Origin: Takifugu bimaculatus
Taxonomy: Eukaryota; Chordata; Actinopteri; Tetraodontiformes; Tetraodontidae
Assembly (NCBI GenBank): GCA_004026145.2
Contig: CP034979.1
Location: 10,906,303-10,970,302 of the forward strand
Direction of reading: 5' to 3'
Length of the DNA stretch: 64,000 nucleotides
The position numbers and the translations under genes are program-made. This document shows positions 12,001-22,543 of this stretch, piece after piece (position 1 is the first letter of the stretch; each line of letters starts with the position of its first letter). A model generated the notes under the pieces. It saw nothing but the letters and a program-made list of their open reading frames with translations. It was not told where the DNA came from and made no database searches.

Positions 12001-12652
12001 GCCTGTCTGTCTGTCTGCTCTGGCTGCCTGTCTGTCTGTCTGCTCTGGCTGCCTGTCTGATCTCTCTGGCTGTCTGTCTGATCTGTCTGTCTGCTCTGGC
12101 TGCCTGTCTGATCTGTCTGTCTGCTCTGGCTGCCTGTCTGATCTCTCTGGCTGTCTGTCTGATCTGTCTGTCTGCTCTGGCTGCCTGTCTGATCTGTCTG
12201 TCTGCTCTGGCTGCCTGTCTGATCTCTCTGGCTGTCTGTCTGATCTGTCTGTCTGCTCTGGCTGCCTGTCTGATCTGTCTGTCTGCTCTGGCTGCCTGTC
12301 TGTCTGTCTGCTCTGGCTGCCTGTCTGATCTCTCTGTCTGTCTGATCTGTCTGTCTGATCTGCTGCCTGTCTGTCTGCTCTGACACGTCTGTGGTTTCTG
12401 TCTGTTCCAGGATCAGAGGCGTCCCCTCCTCTTCCCTGCCCAGGTCCCACCATGCCACTACCCCCCAACCAAGGTTCCCCCCCCTCCAGCCAGTCTCCCC
12501 TGATCCTGCAGCCCCTGGCGTCCCCCCTGCAGGTGGGCGTGGCCCCCATGTCCCTGCCAATCATCCTCAACCCCGCCCTGATTGAGGCCACGTCCCCTGT
12601 GCCTCTGCTTCCTGCTGCCAGACCCATCAGCCCCTCTGATGAGGTCAATTAG
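19..12652 (+). CDS. gbf1: GBF1, Golgi brefeldin A-resistant Arf guanine nucleotide exchange factor (3' part, 21 exons)
   Basis: Exons: 19-144, 1328-1410, 1658-1894, 1978-2071, 3728-3904, 3991-4055, 4144-4261, 4379-4450, 4546-4640, 4720-4873, 5238-5460, 7507-7664, 7749-7998, 8202-8422, 9369-9519, 9590-9720, 9782-9883, 10062-10175, 10487-10664, 10736-10894, 12411-12652. All junctions are AG/GT and phases agree, giving 1049 residues and a TAG. The protein activates Arf1 (GDP to GTP exchange) at ER exit sites and cis-Golgi for COPI recruitment. Residues 1 to about 110 are the C-terminal half of the Sec7 domain, with the LNTDQHNHNV motif. The HDS-type helical domains follow, then an acidic stretch (DDEEDEG, exon 14) and a proline-rich tail ending DEVN, as in mammalian GBF1. 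The DCB and HUS domains and the Sec7 catalytic glutamate lie left of the window. BIG1/2 are excluded by the HNHNV motif and the tail. Exon 20 is the least conserved. The introns carry five large tandem arrays. Confidence 0.96.
585..646. repeat. C-rich low-complexity tract in gbf1 intron
   Basis: Near-uniform CCCCGCCC/CCCTTGCC stretch in the intron after exon 1 of the window. The G-rich complementary strand could form quadruplexes. The rest of this intron (145-1327) shows nothing else apart from a three-copy telomere-like run at 1127-1143. Confidence 0.7.
2216..2505 (+). repeat. GGGCTGAAGGCC-type minisatellite in gbf1 intron
   Basis: Irregular units of 12-15 bases built on GGGCTGAAGG, alternating with CCACAACG, CCACAGCA and CCCGGG variants. 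It lies in the intron between exons 1978-2071 and 3728-3904 and abuts the next array directly. Confidence 0.85.
2506..3300 (+). repeat. 20-base minisatellite (about 40 copies) in gbf1 intron
   Basis: Near-perfect 20-base unit, AGACTCCTGAAGATGGGTGG, with ACTCC/ACCCC and GGGTGG/GAGTGG variants that alternate non-randomly. Unit length is constant. An open frame exists on the minus strand only because 20-mers without stops cycle through the frames. It is not coding. Confidence 0.95.
4692..4719 (+). promoter_or_regulatory. gbf1: (TG)n tract serving as 3' splice-site tract, gbf1 exon 4720-4873
   Basis: A TG dinucleotide run ends only a few bases before the CAG acceptor at 4717-4719. It occupies the place where a polypyrimidine tract would normally be. 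The UG-rich RNA it produces is the type bound by TDP-43/CELF proteins (known biology; binding here is inferred). Confidence 0.6.
5513..7406 (+). repeat. 23-base minisatellite in gbf1 intron
   Basis: Unit GACCTCACTAGTGCTTCCTCC plus AT, 23 bases, about 80 copies. Shorter variants drop the TTCCTCC part (AGTGCATGACC). It fills nearly the whole intron between exons 5238-5460 and 7507-7664. Marker variants such as TCCTCCCTGA (6481 and 6913) and GTGTATGACC (near 6630 and 7062) recur 432 bases apart, so a 432-base higher-order unit was duplicated. Confidence 0.95.
8488..9118 (+). repeat. 9-base GACCCTGTA/GGCCCTGCA minisatellite in gbf1 intron
   Basis: Tandem 9-base units (GACCCTGTA, GGCCCTGTA, GACCCTGCA, GGCCCTCTA) for about 630 bases, starting about 65 bases after the donor of exon 8202-8422. 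The unit is a multiple of three and lies in the exon's own frame, so the gbf1 frame stays open through the array to a TGA at 9140-9142. Confidence 0.93.
10435..10486 (+). promoter_or_regulatory. gbf1: (TG)n tract before gbf1 exon 10487-10664
   Basis: About 50 bases of TG-rich repeat lead directly into the GTGCAG acceptor. It is one of several gbf1 acceptors preceded by TG runs (also 4692-4719, about 9768-9781 and 1640-1657). Confidence 0.6.
10672..10695 (+). repeat. Homopolymer of 24 G next to a gbf1 donor
   Basis: An uninterrupted G run begins 7 bases after the GT donor of exon 10487-10664. It is strongly quadruplex-prone on the transcript strand and also a likely sequencing or assembly trouble spot. 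Confidence 0.85.
10899..12380 (+). repeat. CTGT/CTGGCTGCCTGTCTG satellite in the last gbf1 intron
   Basis: About 1.5 kb of CTGTCTGTCTG tetranucleotides interspersed with GCTCTGGCTGC and GATCTG. It fills the final intron between exons 10736-10894 and 12411-12652. Minus-strand frames stay open (Arg/Gln/Asp/Thr repeats) but have no coding support. Confidence 0.95.
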
Positions 12653-13290
12653 GCCCAGAGAGGCTCCGCCCCCCCAGCAGCTGGACAGAGGCTCCGCCCC
12701 CCCAGCAGCTGGACAGAGCTACGGAGCAGCGCCCCCCCCCCCCCCACATGTTGGTGGTTGAATATCAGCTTGTGTAAAACGTCCTTTGTGCCACGTTTGT
12801 GTTTAGCGAAGCAGCATTTCTGCATATGTAACAAGAGTGAGGTTTCCATGGAAACTGTCATGAAGGTTGTTGGTTCGCTGCTCAGTGAGCTGTCAATCAT
12901 CAGGCCTGTAACCCCGCCCACCTGTTCTACTGTCAACGTCTCCCCTGACCCTGCACGGGCCGCTGCTCCACGCCGGTTCTGATGGAAGGAGATAAAAGCC
13001 GCGGCCGAGTCATGATGAAAGAGCGCCGCGAGTGCACGACGTGCACGTCTCCACCCTGCTCATGTTCTGACATTTCTGTCCCGATGGTGCCACATCAAAG
13101 GTCTTGGAAGATAAAAGTCGGGTGTGAAGGTGACCCGTCTGTCTGAAACGTGGTGGGTGCTAACGCTAACGTTAATGCTAATGCAGCCGCTGCTGCATTT
13201 CTGCTTGAACTCAAAGTGACACAAATATATCATCGGTGTAAATATAAAGTTGAAGTACTTTTTATTATGAAATAAATCTACTGTCAGAAA
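12653..13290 (+). other. gbf1: gbf1 3' untranslated region
   Basis: Non-coding sequence from the TAG stop at 12650-12652 to just past an AATAAA hexamer. It contains a duplicated GC-rich block (about 12660-12715) and a C run near 12734-12746. The exact cleavage site is inferred, not seen. Confidence 0.7.
13271..13276 (+). terminator. gbf1: gbf1 poly(A) signal AATAAA
   Basis: Canonical AATAAA about 620 bases after the gbf1 stop, and the first canonical hexamer noted downstream. Cleavage is expected 10-30 bases further on, almost touching the 3' end of the opposing macroh2a2 gene. Confidence 0.7.
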
Positions 13291-13334
13291 GTCTCGGCTG
13301 AGTCGTGACCAGAGAGAAAAGGTGTAAAACAGAG

Positions 13335-13340
13335 TTTATT
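13335..13340 (-). terminator. macroh2a2: macroh2a2 poly(A) signal (AATAAA on minus strand)
   Basis: TTTATT on the plus strand, about 225 bases beyond the TGA stop. This gives a short 3'UTR ending about 13310-13325, immediately next to the gbf1 3' end. Confidence 0.6.
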
Positions 13341-13563
13341 CAACAGAAAATGCCACCAGATTAATAAACTATCGAGAAGAAACGGACGAGACGCTACAGA
13401 AAACAGAAAAAGTGGCTATTTGTACACGGACGTGAAAACACGGTAACAAGGCGGGTTTATGTGATCTAATCTAAAGAGAAGACGCTCGTTAGGGTTCATG
13501 TCCACACACGCCTGAGGAGGCCCAGAGGGTTCCTCATCCGATCACCTGCAACAGCAGCAGTCC

Positions 13564-16500
13564 TCATTTAGCGTCCAGTTTGGCCATCTCCTGAAGGTAG
13601 ATCCCGATACTCTCGCTGTCAAACAAAACAAAGTAAATGTTCTTCAGAGAGGAGCTGCTGGACGACACAAAATGGTTGGAGATGGCCTTCAGGATCAGCT
13701 GGGCAGCCAGCTGCTTCGGGAACCCGTTTCTGTGGAGGAGAGCAAAGGTCGCATGATGAGAGGGTTGAGGACCAATGAACCACATCACCCTCGTGCACCA
13801 CGGTCCTGCTAGGGAGGCCCAGAGGTCGAAGAGACGCCTGCGTTCGGAGGTGCAGGTAATCTACATCAACTACATCAAGAGGTGAGAAAGGTTCCTGTCC
13901 ACATTTACGACGGACTGCGTTGGGGTTGATTTATCATTAGTTCTCATGTCTGTTGTGGCTTCTTGCCCACAAGTTTGCTGTTTTCTCACCACGCTGAAGA
14001 ACCTTCATGTTTGGTCTGAACTGATAGAGGGCGTTGGTTGGAGTCGTGATGTCACATGATTAAACTGCATCATTTCTGTTGAGCACTAATGTTTATATTC
14101 TTAAATGAGGGGACGGATCAGGTATCAGGAGGGAACCTGGTCCAGATATCACCAGCAACAATGGTGGTTATCATCAGGGTTCTGGTTATCATCAGGGTTG
14201 GAGTTATCATCAGGGTTCTGGTTATCATCAGGGTTGGGGTTATCATCAGGGTTGGGGTTATCATCAGGGTTCTGGTTATCATCAGGGTTGGGGTTATCAT
14301 CAGGGTTCTGGTTATCATCAGGGTTCTGGTTATCATCAGGGTTGGAGTTATCATCAGGGTTCTGGTTATCATCAGGGTTCTGGTTATCATCAGGGTTGGG
14401 GTTATCATCAGGGTTCTGGTTATCATCAGGGTTCTGGTTATCATCAGGGTTGGGGTTATCATCAGGGTTCTGGTTATCAGGGTGGGGGTTATCATCAGGG
14501 TTCTGGTTATCAGGGTGGGGGTTATCATCAGGGTTCTGGTTATCATCAGGGTTCTGGTTATCAGGGTTGGGGTTATCATCAGGGTTCTGGTTATCATCAG
14601 GGTTCTGGTTATCAGGGTTGGGGTTATCATCAGGGTTCTGGTTATCATCAGGGTTCTGGTTATCATCATGGTTGGAGTTATCATCAGGGTTCTGGTTATC
14701 ATCAGGGTGGGGGTTATCATCAGGGTTCTGGTTATCATCAGGGTGGGGGTTATCATCAGGGTTGGGGTTATCATCAGGGTTGGGGTTATCATCAGGGTGG
14801 GGGTTATCATCAGGGTTGGGGTTATCATCAGGGTTCTGGTTATCATCAGGGTTCTGGTTATCAGGGTTGGGGTTATCATCAGGGTTGGGGTTATCAGGGT
14901 TGGGGTTATCATCAGGGTTGAGGTTATCATCAGGGTTCTGGTTATCATCAGGGTGGGGGTTATCATCAGGGTTGGAGTTATCATCAGGGTGGGGGTTATC
15001 ATCAGGGTTGGGGTTATCATCAGGGTTCTGGTTATCAGGGTTCTGGTTATCATCAGGGTTCTGGTTATCATCAGGGTGGGGGTTATCATCAGGGTTCTGG
15101 TTATCATCAGGGTGGGGGTTATCATCAGGGTTCTGGTTATCATCATGGTTCTGGTTATCATCATGGTTGGAGTTATCATCAGGGTTCTGGTTATCATCAG
15201 GGTGGGGGTTATCATCAGGGTTGGGGTTATCATCAGGGTTCTGGTTATCAGGGTTGGGGTTATCATCAGGGTTGAGGTTATCATCAGGGTTCTGGTTATC
15301 ATCAGGGTTCTGGTTATCATCAGGGTTCTGGTTATCATCAGGGTTGGAGTTATCATCAGGGTTCTGGTTATCATCAGGGTTCTGGTTATCAGGGTTGGGG
15401 TTATCATCAGGGTTGGGGTTATCATCAGGGTTGGGGTTATCATCAGGGTTCTGGTTATCATCAGGGTTGGGGTTATCATCAGGGTTGGGGTTATCAGGGT
15501 GGGGGTTATCATCAGGGTTGGGGTTATCATCAGGGTTCTGGTTATCATCAGGGTGGGGGTTATCATCAGGGTTCTGGTTATCATCAGGGTTCTGGTTATC
15601 ATCAGGGTTGGGGTTATCATCAGGGTTCTGGTTATCATCAGGGTTGGGGTTATCATCAGGGTTCTGGTTATCATCAGGGTTGGGGTTATCAGGGTGGGGG
15701 TTATCATCAGGGTGGGGGTTATCATCAGGGTTGGGGTTATCATCAGGGTGGGGGTTATCATCAGGGTTGGGGTTATCAGGGTTGGGGTTATCATCAGGGT
15801 GGGGGTTATCATCAGGGTTCTGGTTATCAGGGTTCTGGTTATCATCAGGGTTCTGGTTATCATCAGGGTGGGGGTTATCATCAGGGTTGGGGTTATCATC
15901 AGGGTGGGGGTTATCATCAGGGTTCTGGTTATCATCAGGGTGGGGGTTATCATCAGGGTGGGGGTTATCATCAGGGTTCTGGTTATCAGGGTTCTGGTTA
16001 TCATCAGGGTTCTGGTTATCATCAGGGTGGGGGTTATCATCAGGGTTGGGGTTATCATCAGGGTTGGGGTTATCATCAGGGTTCTGGTTATCATCAGGGT
16101 GGGGGTTATCATCAGGGTGGGGGTTATCATCAGGGTTCTGGTTATCATCAGGGTGGGGGTTATCATCAGGGTGGGGGTTATCATCAGGGTTCTGGTTATC
16201 ATCAGGGTGGGGGTTATCATCAGGGTTGGGGTTATCATCAGGGTGGGGGTTATCATCAGGGTGGGGGTTATCATCAGGGTGGGGGTTATCATCAGGGTTG
16301 GGGTTATCATCAGGGTGGGGGTTATCATCAGGGTTGAGGTTATCATCAGGGTTGGGGTTATCATCAGGGTTGGGGGTTATCATCAGGGTTGGGGTTATCA
16401 TCAGGGTTGGGGTTATCATCAGGGTGGGGGTTATCATCAGGGTTGAGGTTATCATGATGGAATACGATCACATTCTGTCCATCTTTATATTGAGACAAGA

Positions 16501-19500
16501 GAAGCCAGGTGGAGCCAACCATGGCTGGTTATCATCAGGGTGGGGGTTATCATCAGGGTTGGGGTTATCATCAGGGTGGGGGTTATCATCAGGGTTGGGG
16601 TTATGATCAGGGTTCTGGTTATCAGGGTTCTGGTTATCATCAGGGTTCTGGTTATTATCAGGGTTCTGGTTATCAGGGTTCTGGTTATCATCAGGGTTCT
16701 GGTTATCATCAGGGTGGGGGTTATCATCAGGGTTGGGGTTATCATCAGGGTGGGGGTTATCATCAGGGTTCTGGTTATCATCAGGGTGGGGGTTATGATC
16801 AGGGTTCTGGTTATCAGGGTTGGGGTTATCATCAGGGTGGGGGTTATCATCAGGGTGGGGGTTATCATCAGGGTTCTGGTTATCATCAGGGTGGGGGGTT
16901 ATCATCAGGGTGGGGGGTTATCAGGGTTGGGGTTATCATCAGGGTGGGGGGTTATCATCAGGGTGGGGGTTATCATCAGGGTTCTGGTTATCATCAGGGT
17001 GGGGGTTATCATCAGGGTGGGGGTTATCATCAGGGTGGGGGTTATCATCAGGGTTGGGGTTATCATCAGGGTTGGGGTTATCATGATGGAATACGATCAC
17101 ATTCTGTCCATCTTTATATTGAGACAAGAGAAGCCAGGTGGAGCCAACCATGGCTGGTTATCATCAGGGTGGGGGTTATCATCAGGGTGGGGGTTATCAT
17201 CAGGGTGGGGGTTATCATCAGGGTTCTGGTTATCATCAGGGTGGGGGTTATCATCAGGGTGGGGGTTATCAGGGTTGGGGTTATCATCAGGGTGGGGGTT
17301 ATCATCAGGGTGGGGGTTATCATCAGGGTTGGGGTTATCATCAGGGTGGGGGTTATCATCAGGGTGGGGGTTATCATCAGGGTTGAGGTTATCATGATGG
17401 AATACGATCACATTCTGTCCATCTTTATATTGAGACAAGAGAAGCCAGGTGGAGCCAACCATGGCTGGTTAGCATCTTGACTTTGTCTTCTTTGTTGACT
17501 TTGAGTTTGGACTTTGGACGAGTGTCTTTTCAAGCTCAATGTTATCTGTAGTTCTTAGTCAAACCAGAGCAACTTTATGAAACATCTCTAAGTGGATTAT
17601 TCTGGAAGCACAGAATCATCACATCAGCAGCAGCAGCAGCAGCAGCTGAGTCAGGACCTGGCCAAAGTGTTGGTGTCCACCACGTTACTCGGGGACAGTG
17701 ATGACCCACACATGCTGCCAGGGTGTGAGACTCACCGTCCAGCAGGAAGCGATGGGAAGGCCACAGACTTGAGTTTTCTCTCCTCCGCCGCTGACAGACA
17801 GTTCTTTACCGTCTTCTCCAGCTGGTCTTCACACTTCTCTGAGCCCCATTGGGGGACGTTACAGTGGATGACGAAGCGAGCTGCCATCCCACTGGCCTGA
17901 CTCACTGCCACTGCACAAACACACAGGTGTCACACAGGTGTCATACAGGTGTCACACAGGCGGCACACAGGCACACACAGGTGTCACACAGGTGTCACAC
18001 AGGCGGCACACAGGCACAGGTGTCACACAGGTGTCATACAGGTGTCACACAGGTGGCACACAGGTGTCATACAGGTGTCACACAGGTGGCACACAGGTGT
18101 CACACAGGTGGCACACAGGTGTCACACAGGTGTCATACAGGTGGCACACAGGCGGCACACAGGCGGCACACAGGTGTCATACAGGTGGCACACAGGCGGC
18201 ACACAGGTGTCACACAGGTGGCACACAGGTGTCACACAGGTGGCACACAGGTGGCACACAGGCGGCACACAGGTGGCACACAGGTGGCACACAGGCGGCA
18301 CACAGGTGGCACACAGGCGGCACACAGGCAGCACACAGGCGGCACACAGGTGGCACACAGGTGTCATACAGGTGTCACACAGGTGTCACACAGGTGTCAC
18401 ACAGGTGTCATACAGGTGGCACACAGGTGTCATACAGGTGTCACACAGGTGTCACACAGGCGGCACACAGGTGTCATACAGGTGTCACACAGGTGTCACA
18501 CAGGTGTCACACAGGCACACACAGGTGTCACACAGGTGTTTGATGTGTAGCTTGTATAACAGAACTGCCAAGGACAACGAGGCTGCTGCAACAGTCCTTA
18601 TCTGGGATATTTGTCTTTATTTGGAGGATGTCCCAGGTTGCGAAATATTAGCAGCACTAGCATTAACAGCAGCATTAGCAGCAGCAGCATTAGCAGCAGC
18701 ATTAGCAGCAGCATTAGCAGCAGCAGCATTAGCATTAGCAGCATTAGCAGCAGCAGCAGCATTAGCAGCATTAGCAGCAGCATTAGCAGCAGCAGCATTA
18801 GCAGCAGCATTAGCAGCAGCAGCATTAGCAGCAGCAGCATTAGCAGCATTAGCAGCAGCAGCATTAGCAGCAGCGGCATTAGCAGCATTAGCAGCAGCAG
18901 CATTAGCAGCAGCAGCATTAGCAGCAGCAGTTGCTAACTATCAACCTTACCTGCTGATACCTCTAAAGGACCCTGTGATTTGCGCAGCTCCTTGACCCCT
19001 TCCAGAAAGTCCCGTCCCCCAACCTTCTCCAGGGCCGTACCTGAGAGCAGCAGCCAGTGAGCTGGAGGACGCTTGCTAACCTCCTCTCAGGACATCAACA
19101 CACGTTCCTCACCCACTCCATCTTTGAGGTCCATCTCTGCATTGGTGGGGTTTATAATGCCCTCCACCTTTATTGTGCCCATCTTGCTGACTTCGCTCTC
19201 TGTGAGTGAAAGCTGCAGAGCCATTCCTCTCATTAATCATCTCATTCATCATCTCATTCATCATCTCATTCATCAGCTCATTCATCAGCTCATTCATCAG
19301 CTCATTCATCAGCTCATTCATCAGCTCATTCATCAGCTCATTCATCATCTCATTAATCATCTCATTCATCATCTCATTCATCATCTCATTCATCATCTCA
19401 TTAATCATCTCATTAATCATCTCATTCATCAGCTCATTCATCATCTCATTCATCATCTCATTCATCATCTCATTCATCATCTCATTCATCAGCTCATTCA

Positions 19501-22475
19501 TCATCTCATTCATCAGCTCATTCATCATCTCATTCATCATCTCATTAATCATCTCATTCATCATCTCATTCATCATCTCATTCATCATCTCATTAATCAT
19601 CTCATTCATCAGCTCATTAATCTCATTCAAATCAGTCACATGAGGATTTGACCTTTTGTCCAAGGAAGAGACTCTTGGCTGACAGGATGGTGAAGCCGTC
19701 TCCAGGACCGTCCTCTGCTGTGGAGTTTGGTACCGCCTGACTGTCTGGGCTCTTCACAGGAAACAGTAAAAGTGAATGAAAACTACAGGCACCTGCAGAT
19801 ACCAAGCAGCAGCAAACACCTGCTGAGGTGCACCAGCAGACTGGTTAATGAGCTTAGTGAGGGTTTGGAGGAGAACCTGACCTTTGGTTTACGACCCCGT
19901 TTGCCTTTGACCTTTTTGAGGGGTTTCTTGCTCTTGGGACGTTCTTCCACCTTCTCTGGGACAGACGCTTGGCTGTCTGCTCGGACACGGGCCCCCCTCT
20001 TCTTGGAGAGCAGCTCTGGGTGGATCCGTGGCAGGACCCCTCCGTTGGATATGGTCACCCCCCTCAGGAGCTGAAGACAGGTTAGTCTCACTGATTCATG
20101 GAAGAACAGTCAAATCACAACTGAAAACATTCAAACAGCTAAAAAGACCAATCAATCTTTATCAATATCAAAACTAGATTATTAGAATATATATTAGAAG
20201 ATATTAATCACAGTGGTCTCTAGACCCTCTCCAGAATCCCAGGGCCGGACCCCAGACAAGTAACAGTGGCAGGAAAATCTCCCCTTTAACAGGAAGAAAC
20301 CTGGAGCAGGACCAGGCTCATGTAGGGGGACCCTCCTGCTGATGGGGGGGGCAGGACTGGGACGAGTTTTATCATAAGAAACTTCAGGGTTAGGAATGAG
20401 CACAGCAGCAGATTAAAGTCAGGATGGGGCTCCAAGCATGAGCTGGAGGACAGGACATGTGCTGGAGGACAGGACATGTGCTGGAGGACAGGACATGAGC
20501 TGGAGGACGGGACATGTGCTGGAGGACGGGACATGTGCTGGAGGACGGGACATGTGCTGGAGGACGGGACATGTGCTGGAGGACGGGACATGAGCTGGAG
20601 GACGGGACATGTGCTGGAGGACGGGACATGAGCTGGAGGACGGGACATGTGCTGGAGGACGGGACATGAGCTGGAGGACGGGACATGTGCTGGAGGACGG
20701 GACATGTGCTGGAGGACGGGACATGAGCTGGAGGACGGGACATGTGCTGGAGGACGGGACATGTGCTGGAGGACGGGACATGTGCTGGAGGACGGGACAT
20801 GTGCTGGAGGATGGGACATGACCTGGAGGACAGGACATGTGCTGGAGGACAGGACATGTGCTGGAGGACAGGACATGAGCTGGAGGACGGGACATGTGCT
20901 GGAGGACGGGACATGTGCTGGAGGATGGGACATGACCTGGAGGACGGGACATGTGCTGGAGGACAGGACATGAGCTGGAGGACAGGACATGTGCTGTTTA
21001 TGTGGCTGGTGAGCGGCTGGTGAGCGGCTGGTGAGCGGCTGGTGAACGGCTGGTGAGCGGCTGGTGAGCGGCTGGTGAACGGCTGGTGAACGGCTGGTGA
21101 GTGGTTGGTGAGTGGCTGGTGAGTGGCTGGTGAGCGGCTGGTGAGTGGTTCGTGAGCGGCTGGTGAGCGGCTGGTGAGCGGCTGGTGAGTGGTTCGTGAG
21201 CGGCTGGTGAGCGGCTGGTGAGTGGTTCGTGAGCGGCTGGTGAGCGGCTGGTGAGCGGCTGGTGAGCGGCTGGTGAGCGGCTGGTGAGTGGTTCGTGAGC
21301 GGCTGGTGAGCGGCTGGTGAGCGGCTGGTGAGCGGTTGGTGAGCGGTTGGTGAGCGGCTGGTGAGTGGTTCGTGAGTGGTTCGTGAGCGGCTGGTGAGCG
21401 GTTGGTGAGCGGCTGGTGAGCGGTTGGTGAGCGGCTGGTGAGCGGTTGGTGAGCGGTTGGTGAGCGGCTGGTGAGCGGCTGGTGAGCGGTTCGTGAGCGG
21501 CTGGTGAGCGGCTGGTGAGCGGTTGGTGAGCGGTTGGTGAGCGGCTGGTGAGCGGCTGGTGAGTGGTTCGTGAGTGGTTGGTGAGCGGCTGGTGAGCGGC
21601 TGGTGAGTGGTTCGTGAGTGGTTCGTGAGCGGCTGGTGAGCGGCTGGTGAGCGGCTGGTGAGCGGCTGGTGAGCGGCTGGTGAGTGGTTGGTGAGCGGCT
21701 GGTGAGCGGCTGGATAGCGGTTGGTGAGTGGTTGGTGACTGGCTGGTGACTGGCTGGTGAGCGGCTGGATAGCGGTTGGTGAGTGGTTGGTGACTGGCTG
21801 GTGACTGGCTGGTGAGCGGCTGGATAGCGGTTGGTGAGCGGCTGGTGAGCGGCTGGTGAGCGGCTGGTGAGCGGTTGGTGAGCGGCTGGTGAGCGGCTGG
21901 TGAGCGGCTGGTGAGCGGCTGGTGAGCGGCTGGTGAGCGGTTGGTGAGTGGCTGGTGAGCGGCTGGTACCTGGTTGAGCTCCTCATCGTTGGCCACGGCC
22001 AGCTTGATGTGTCGGGGGGTTATTCTGCCCTTCTTGTTGTCTCGAGCTGCGTTTCCTGCCAACTCCAGAATCTCAGCTGTCAGACACAAGTATCGAGGTT
22101 CAGCCGGCTCACAAACAGGTCGAGCAGCTCCAACAGTTGACCGCCTGCTGACTAAGTAAACAGGTGTGTACTAATTGGGTTTGCTGGGACTACATGAGTA
22201 AGTGAGGTGCACCCTGTTGTCATGGTGATGGGTTATCTGCTCTGCTTCCTAAACCACGTGTTGGTTGGTTGGTTGGTTAGTGCTGCCATGCTGCTCTACC
22301 TACCTGCCAGGTACTCTATTACTGCAGCCATGTAGACCGGCGCCCCCATACCGATGCGGTATTTGTGTGTGCCGGTGCGAAGGTACCTCATCATCCTCCC
22401 CACAGGAAAGATGACCCCGGCCCTGGCTGAGCGGGACAGCTTGGTGGCCTTCTTCTTACCGCCCCTAGCTGACAT
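13564..22475 (-). CDS. macroh2a2: macroH2A2 core histone variant (complete, 8 coding exons)
   Basis: Minus-strand exons in order: 22475-22304, 22076-21970, 20070-19882, 19736-19653, 19212-19113, 19040-18951, 17910-17736, 13729-13564 (TGA). Phases agree, giving 360 residues (human about 372). The protein replaces H2A in nucleosomes of repressive chromatin. Residues 1 to about 120 are an H2A fold, starting MSARGGKKKATKLSRSARAG and containing the AEILELAGNAARDN helix. A Lys-rich H1-like linker follows to about residue 160, then the macro domain (DGFTIL, PTNAEMDL, GPLEV, FVIHCN, FVLFDSESIG), ending MAKLDAK. The macroH2A2 assignment rests on the NST-EDGPGDGFTILS linker junction and the KLDAK end. 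Two segments, IINPTNA and GRNGFPKQ, look more like macroH2A1. The acceptor at 19736 is the least certain boundary. The introns hold nine or more tandem arrays. Confidence 0.95.
13880..14150. other. Unassigned unique sequence in last macroh2a2 intron
   Basis: Non-repetitive AT-rich DNA between the last coding exon and the large 18-base array. I see no gene, RNA or mobile-element signature. Confidence 0.5.
14165..17470 (+). repeat. 18-base GGTTATCATCAGGGTTCT satellite with spacer (3.3 kb)
   Basis: About 190 units of GGTTATCATCAGGGTTCT or GGTTATCATCAGGGTTGG/GTGG, with occasional 12-base units lacking ATCATC. A non-repeated spacer of about 75 bases (starting ATGATGGAATACGATCACA) interrupts the 3' end of the array three times, at 16454-16528, 17083-17159 and 17394-17470. 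It lies in the large macroh2a2 intron. Both strands stay open for over 700 codons purely because of unit length. Not coding. Confidence 0.95.
17624..17646 (+). repeat. CAG trinucleotide run (macroh2a2 intron)
   Basis: Eight tandem CAG/AGC triplets, about 90 bases from the exon 17736-17910 donor. Intronic, short. Confidence 0.8.
17917..18545 (+). repeat. 11-base CAGGTGTCACA/CAGGTGGCACA minisatellite
   Basis: About 57 units of 11 bases, alternating GTGTCA, GTGGCA, GCGGCA and GTGTCAT. It starts directly at the acceptor side of exon 17736-17910, so on the transcript it begins within about 10 bases upstream of that acceptor. Confidence 0.95.
18648..18931 (+). repeat. TTAGCAGCAGCA minisatellite
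   Basis: Units of 9, 12 and 15 bases built from TTAGCA and GCA. It ends about 20 bases from the donor of exon 18951-19040 in macroh2a2. Confidence 0.93.
19217..19628 (+). repeat. 12-base CTCATTCATCAT minisatellite
   Basis: About 34 units, variants CTCATTAATCAT and CTCATTCATCAG. It fills the intron between macroh2a2 exons 19113-19212 and 19653-19736. The array begins 5 bases beyond the exon-side acceptor CTGCAG, so on the transcript it ends against that acceptor. Confidence 0.95.
20145..20350 (+). mobile_element. Short dispersed fish repeat (SINE/LINE-tail type), copy 1
   Basis: Starts with an AATCAATCTTTAT-like motif and contains CCAGAATCCCAGGGCC, GACCCCAGACAAG, TAACAGTGGCAGGAAA and AACAGGAAGAAACC. 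Similar blocks occur at 36288-36395 and 60985-61135, so it is dispersed. I recognise the type from fish genomes but do not assign a family name. Confidence 0.7.
20436..20995 (+). repeat. 19-base GCTGGAGGACGGGACATGT minisatellite
   Basis: About 29 units, variants GGACAGG and CATGAGCTGG. It lies in the macroh2a2 intron and abuts the next, unrelated array at 21001. Confidence 0.95.
21001..21968 (+). repeat. 11-base GAGCGGCTGGT minisatellite
   Basis: About 88 units, variants GAGTGGTTGGT, GAGTGGTTCGT and GACTGGCTGGT. It runs right up to the donor of macroh2a2 exon 21970-22076, so the GTACC donor sequence (minus strand) is itself followed by the array. Confidence 0.95.
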
Positions 22476-22543
22476 CTTGCTCTGGGGAGGTGACCAAACG
22501 GATAGTTCTGATGGTTCCAGTAACATCCAACCCATAAATCAAG

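Noticed and set aside
10656..12648. Arg/Gln/Asp/Thr-rich minus-strand frames over 630 codons
   Set aside because: Antisense to the final gbf1 exons and intron and made of the CTGT-type satellite.
14089..17480. Very long open frames on both strands (over 700 codons)
   Set aside because: They consist solely of an 18-base tandem unit. Unit length divisible by three keeps all stop-free frames open, and no non-repetitive coding sequence, splice context or domain exists.
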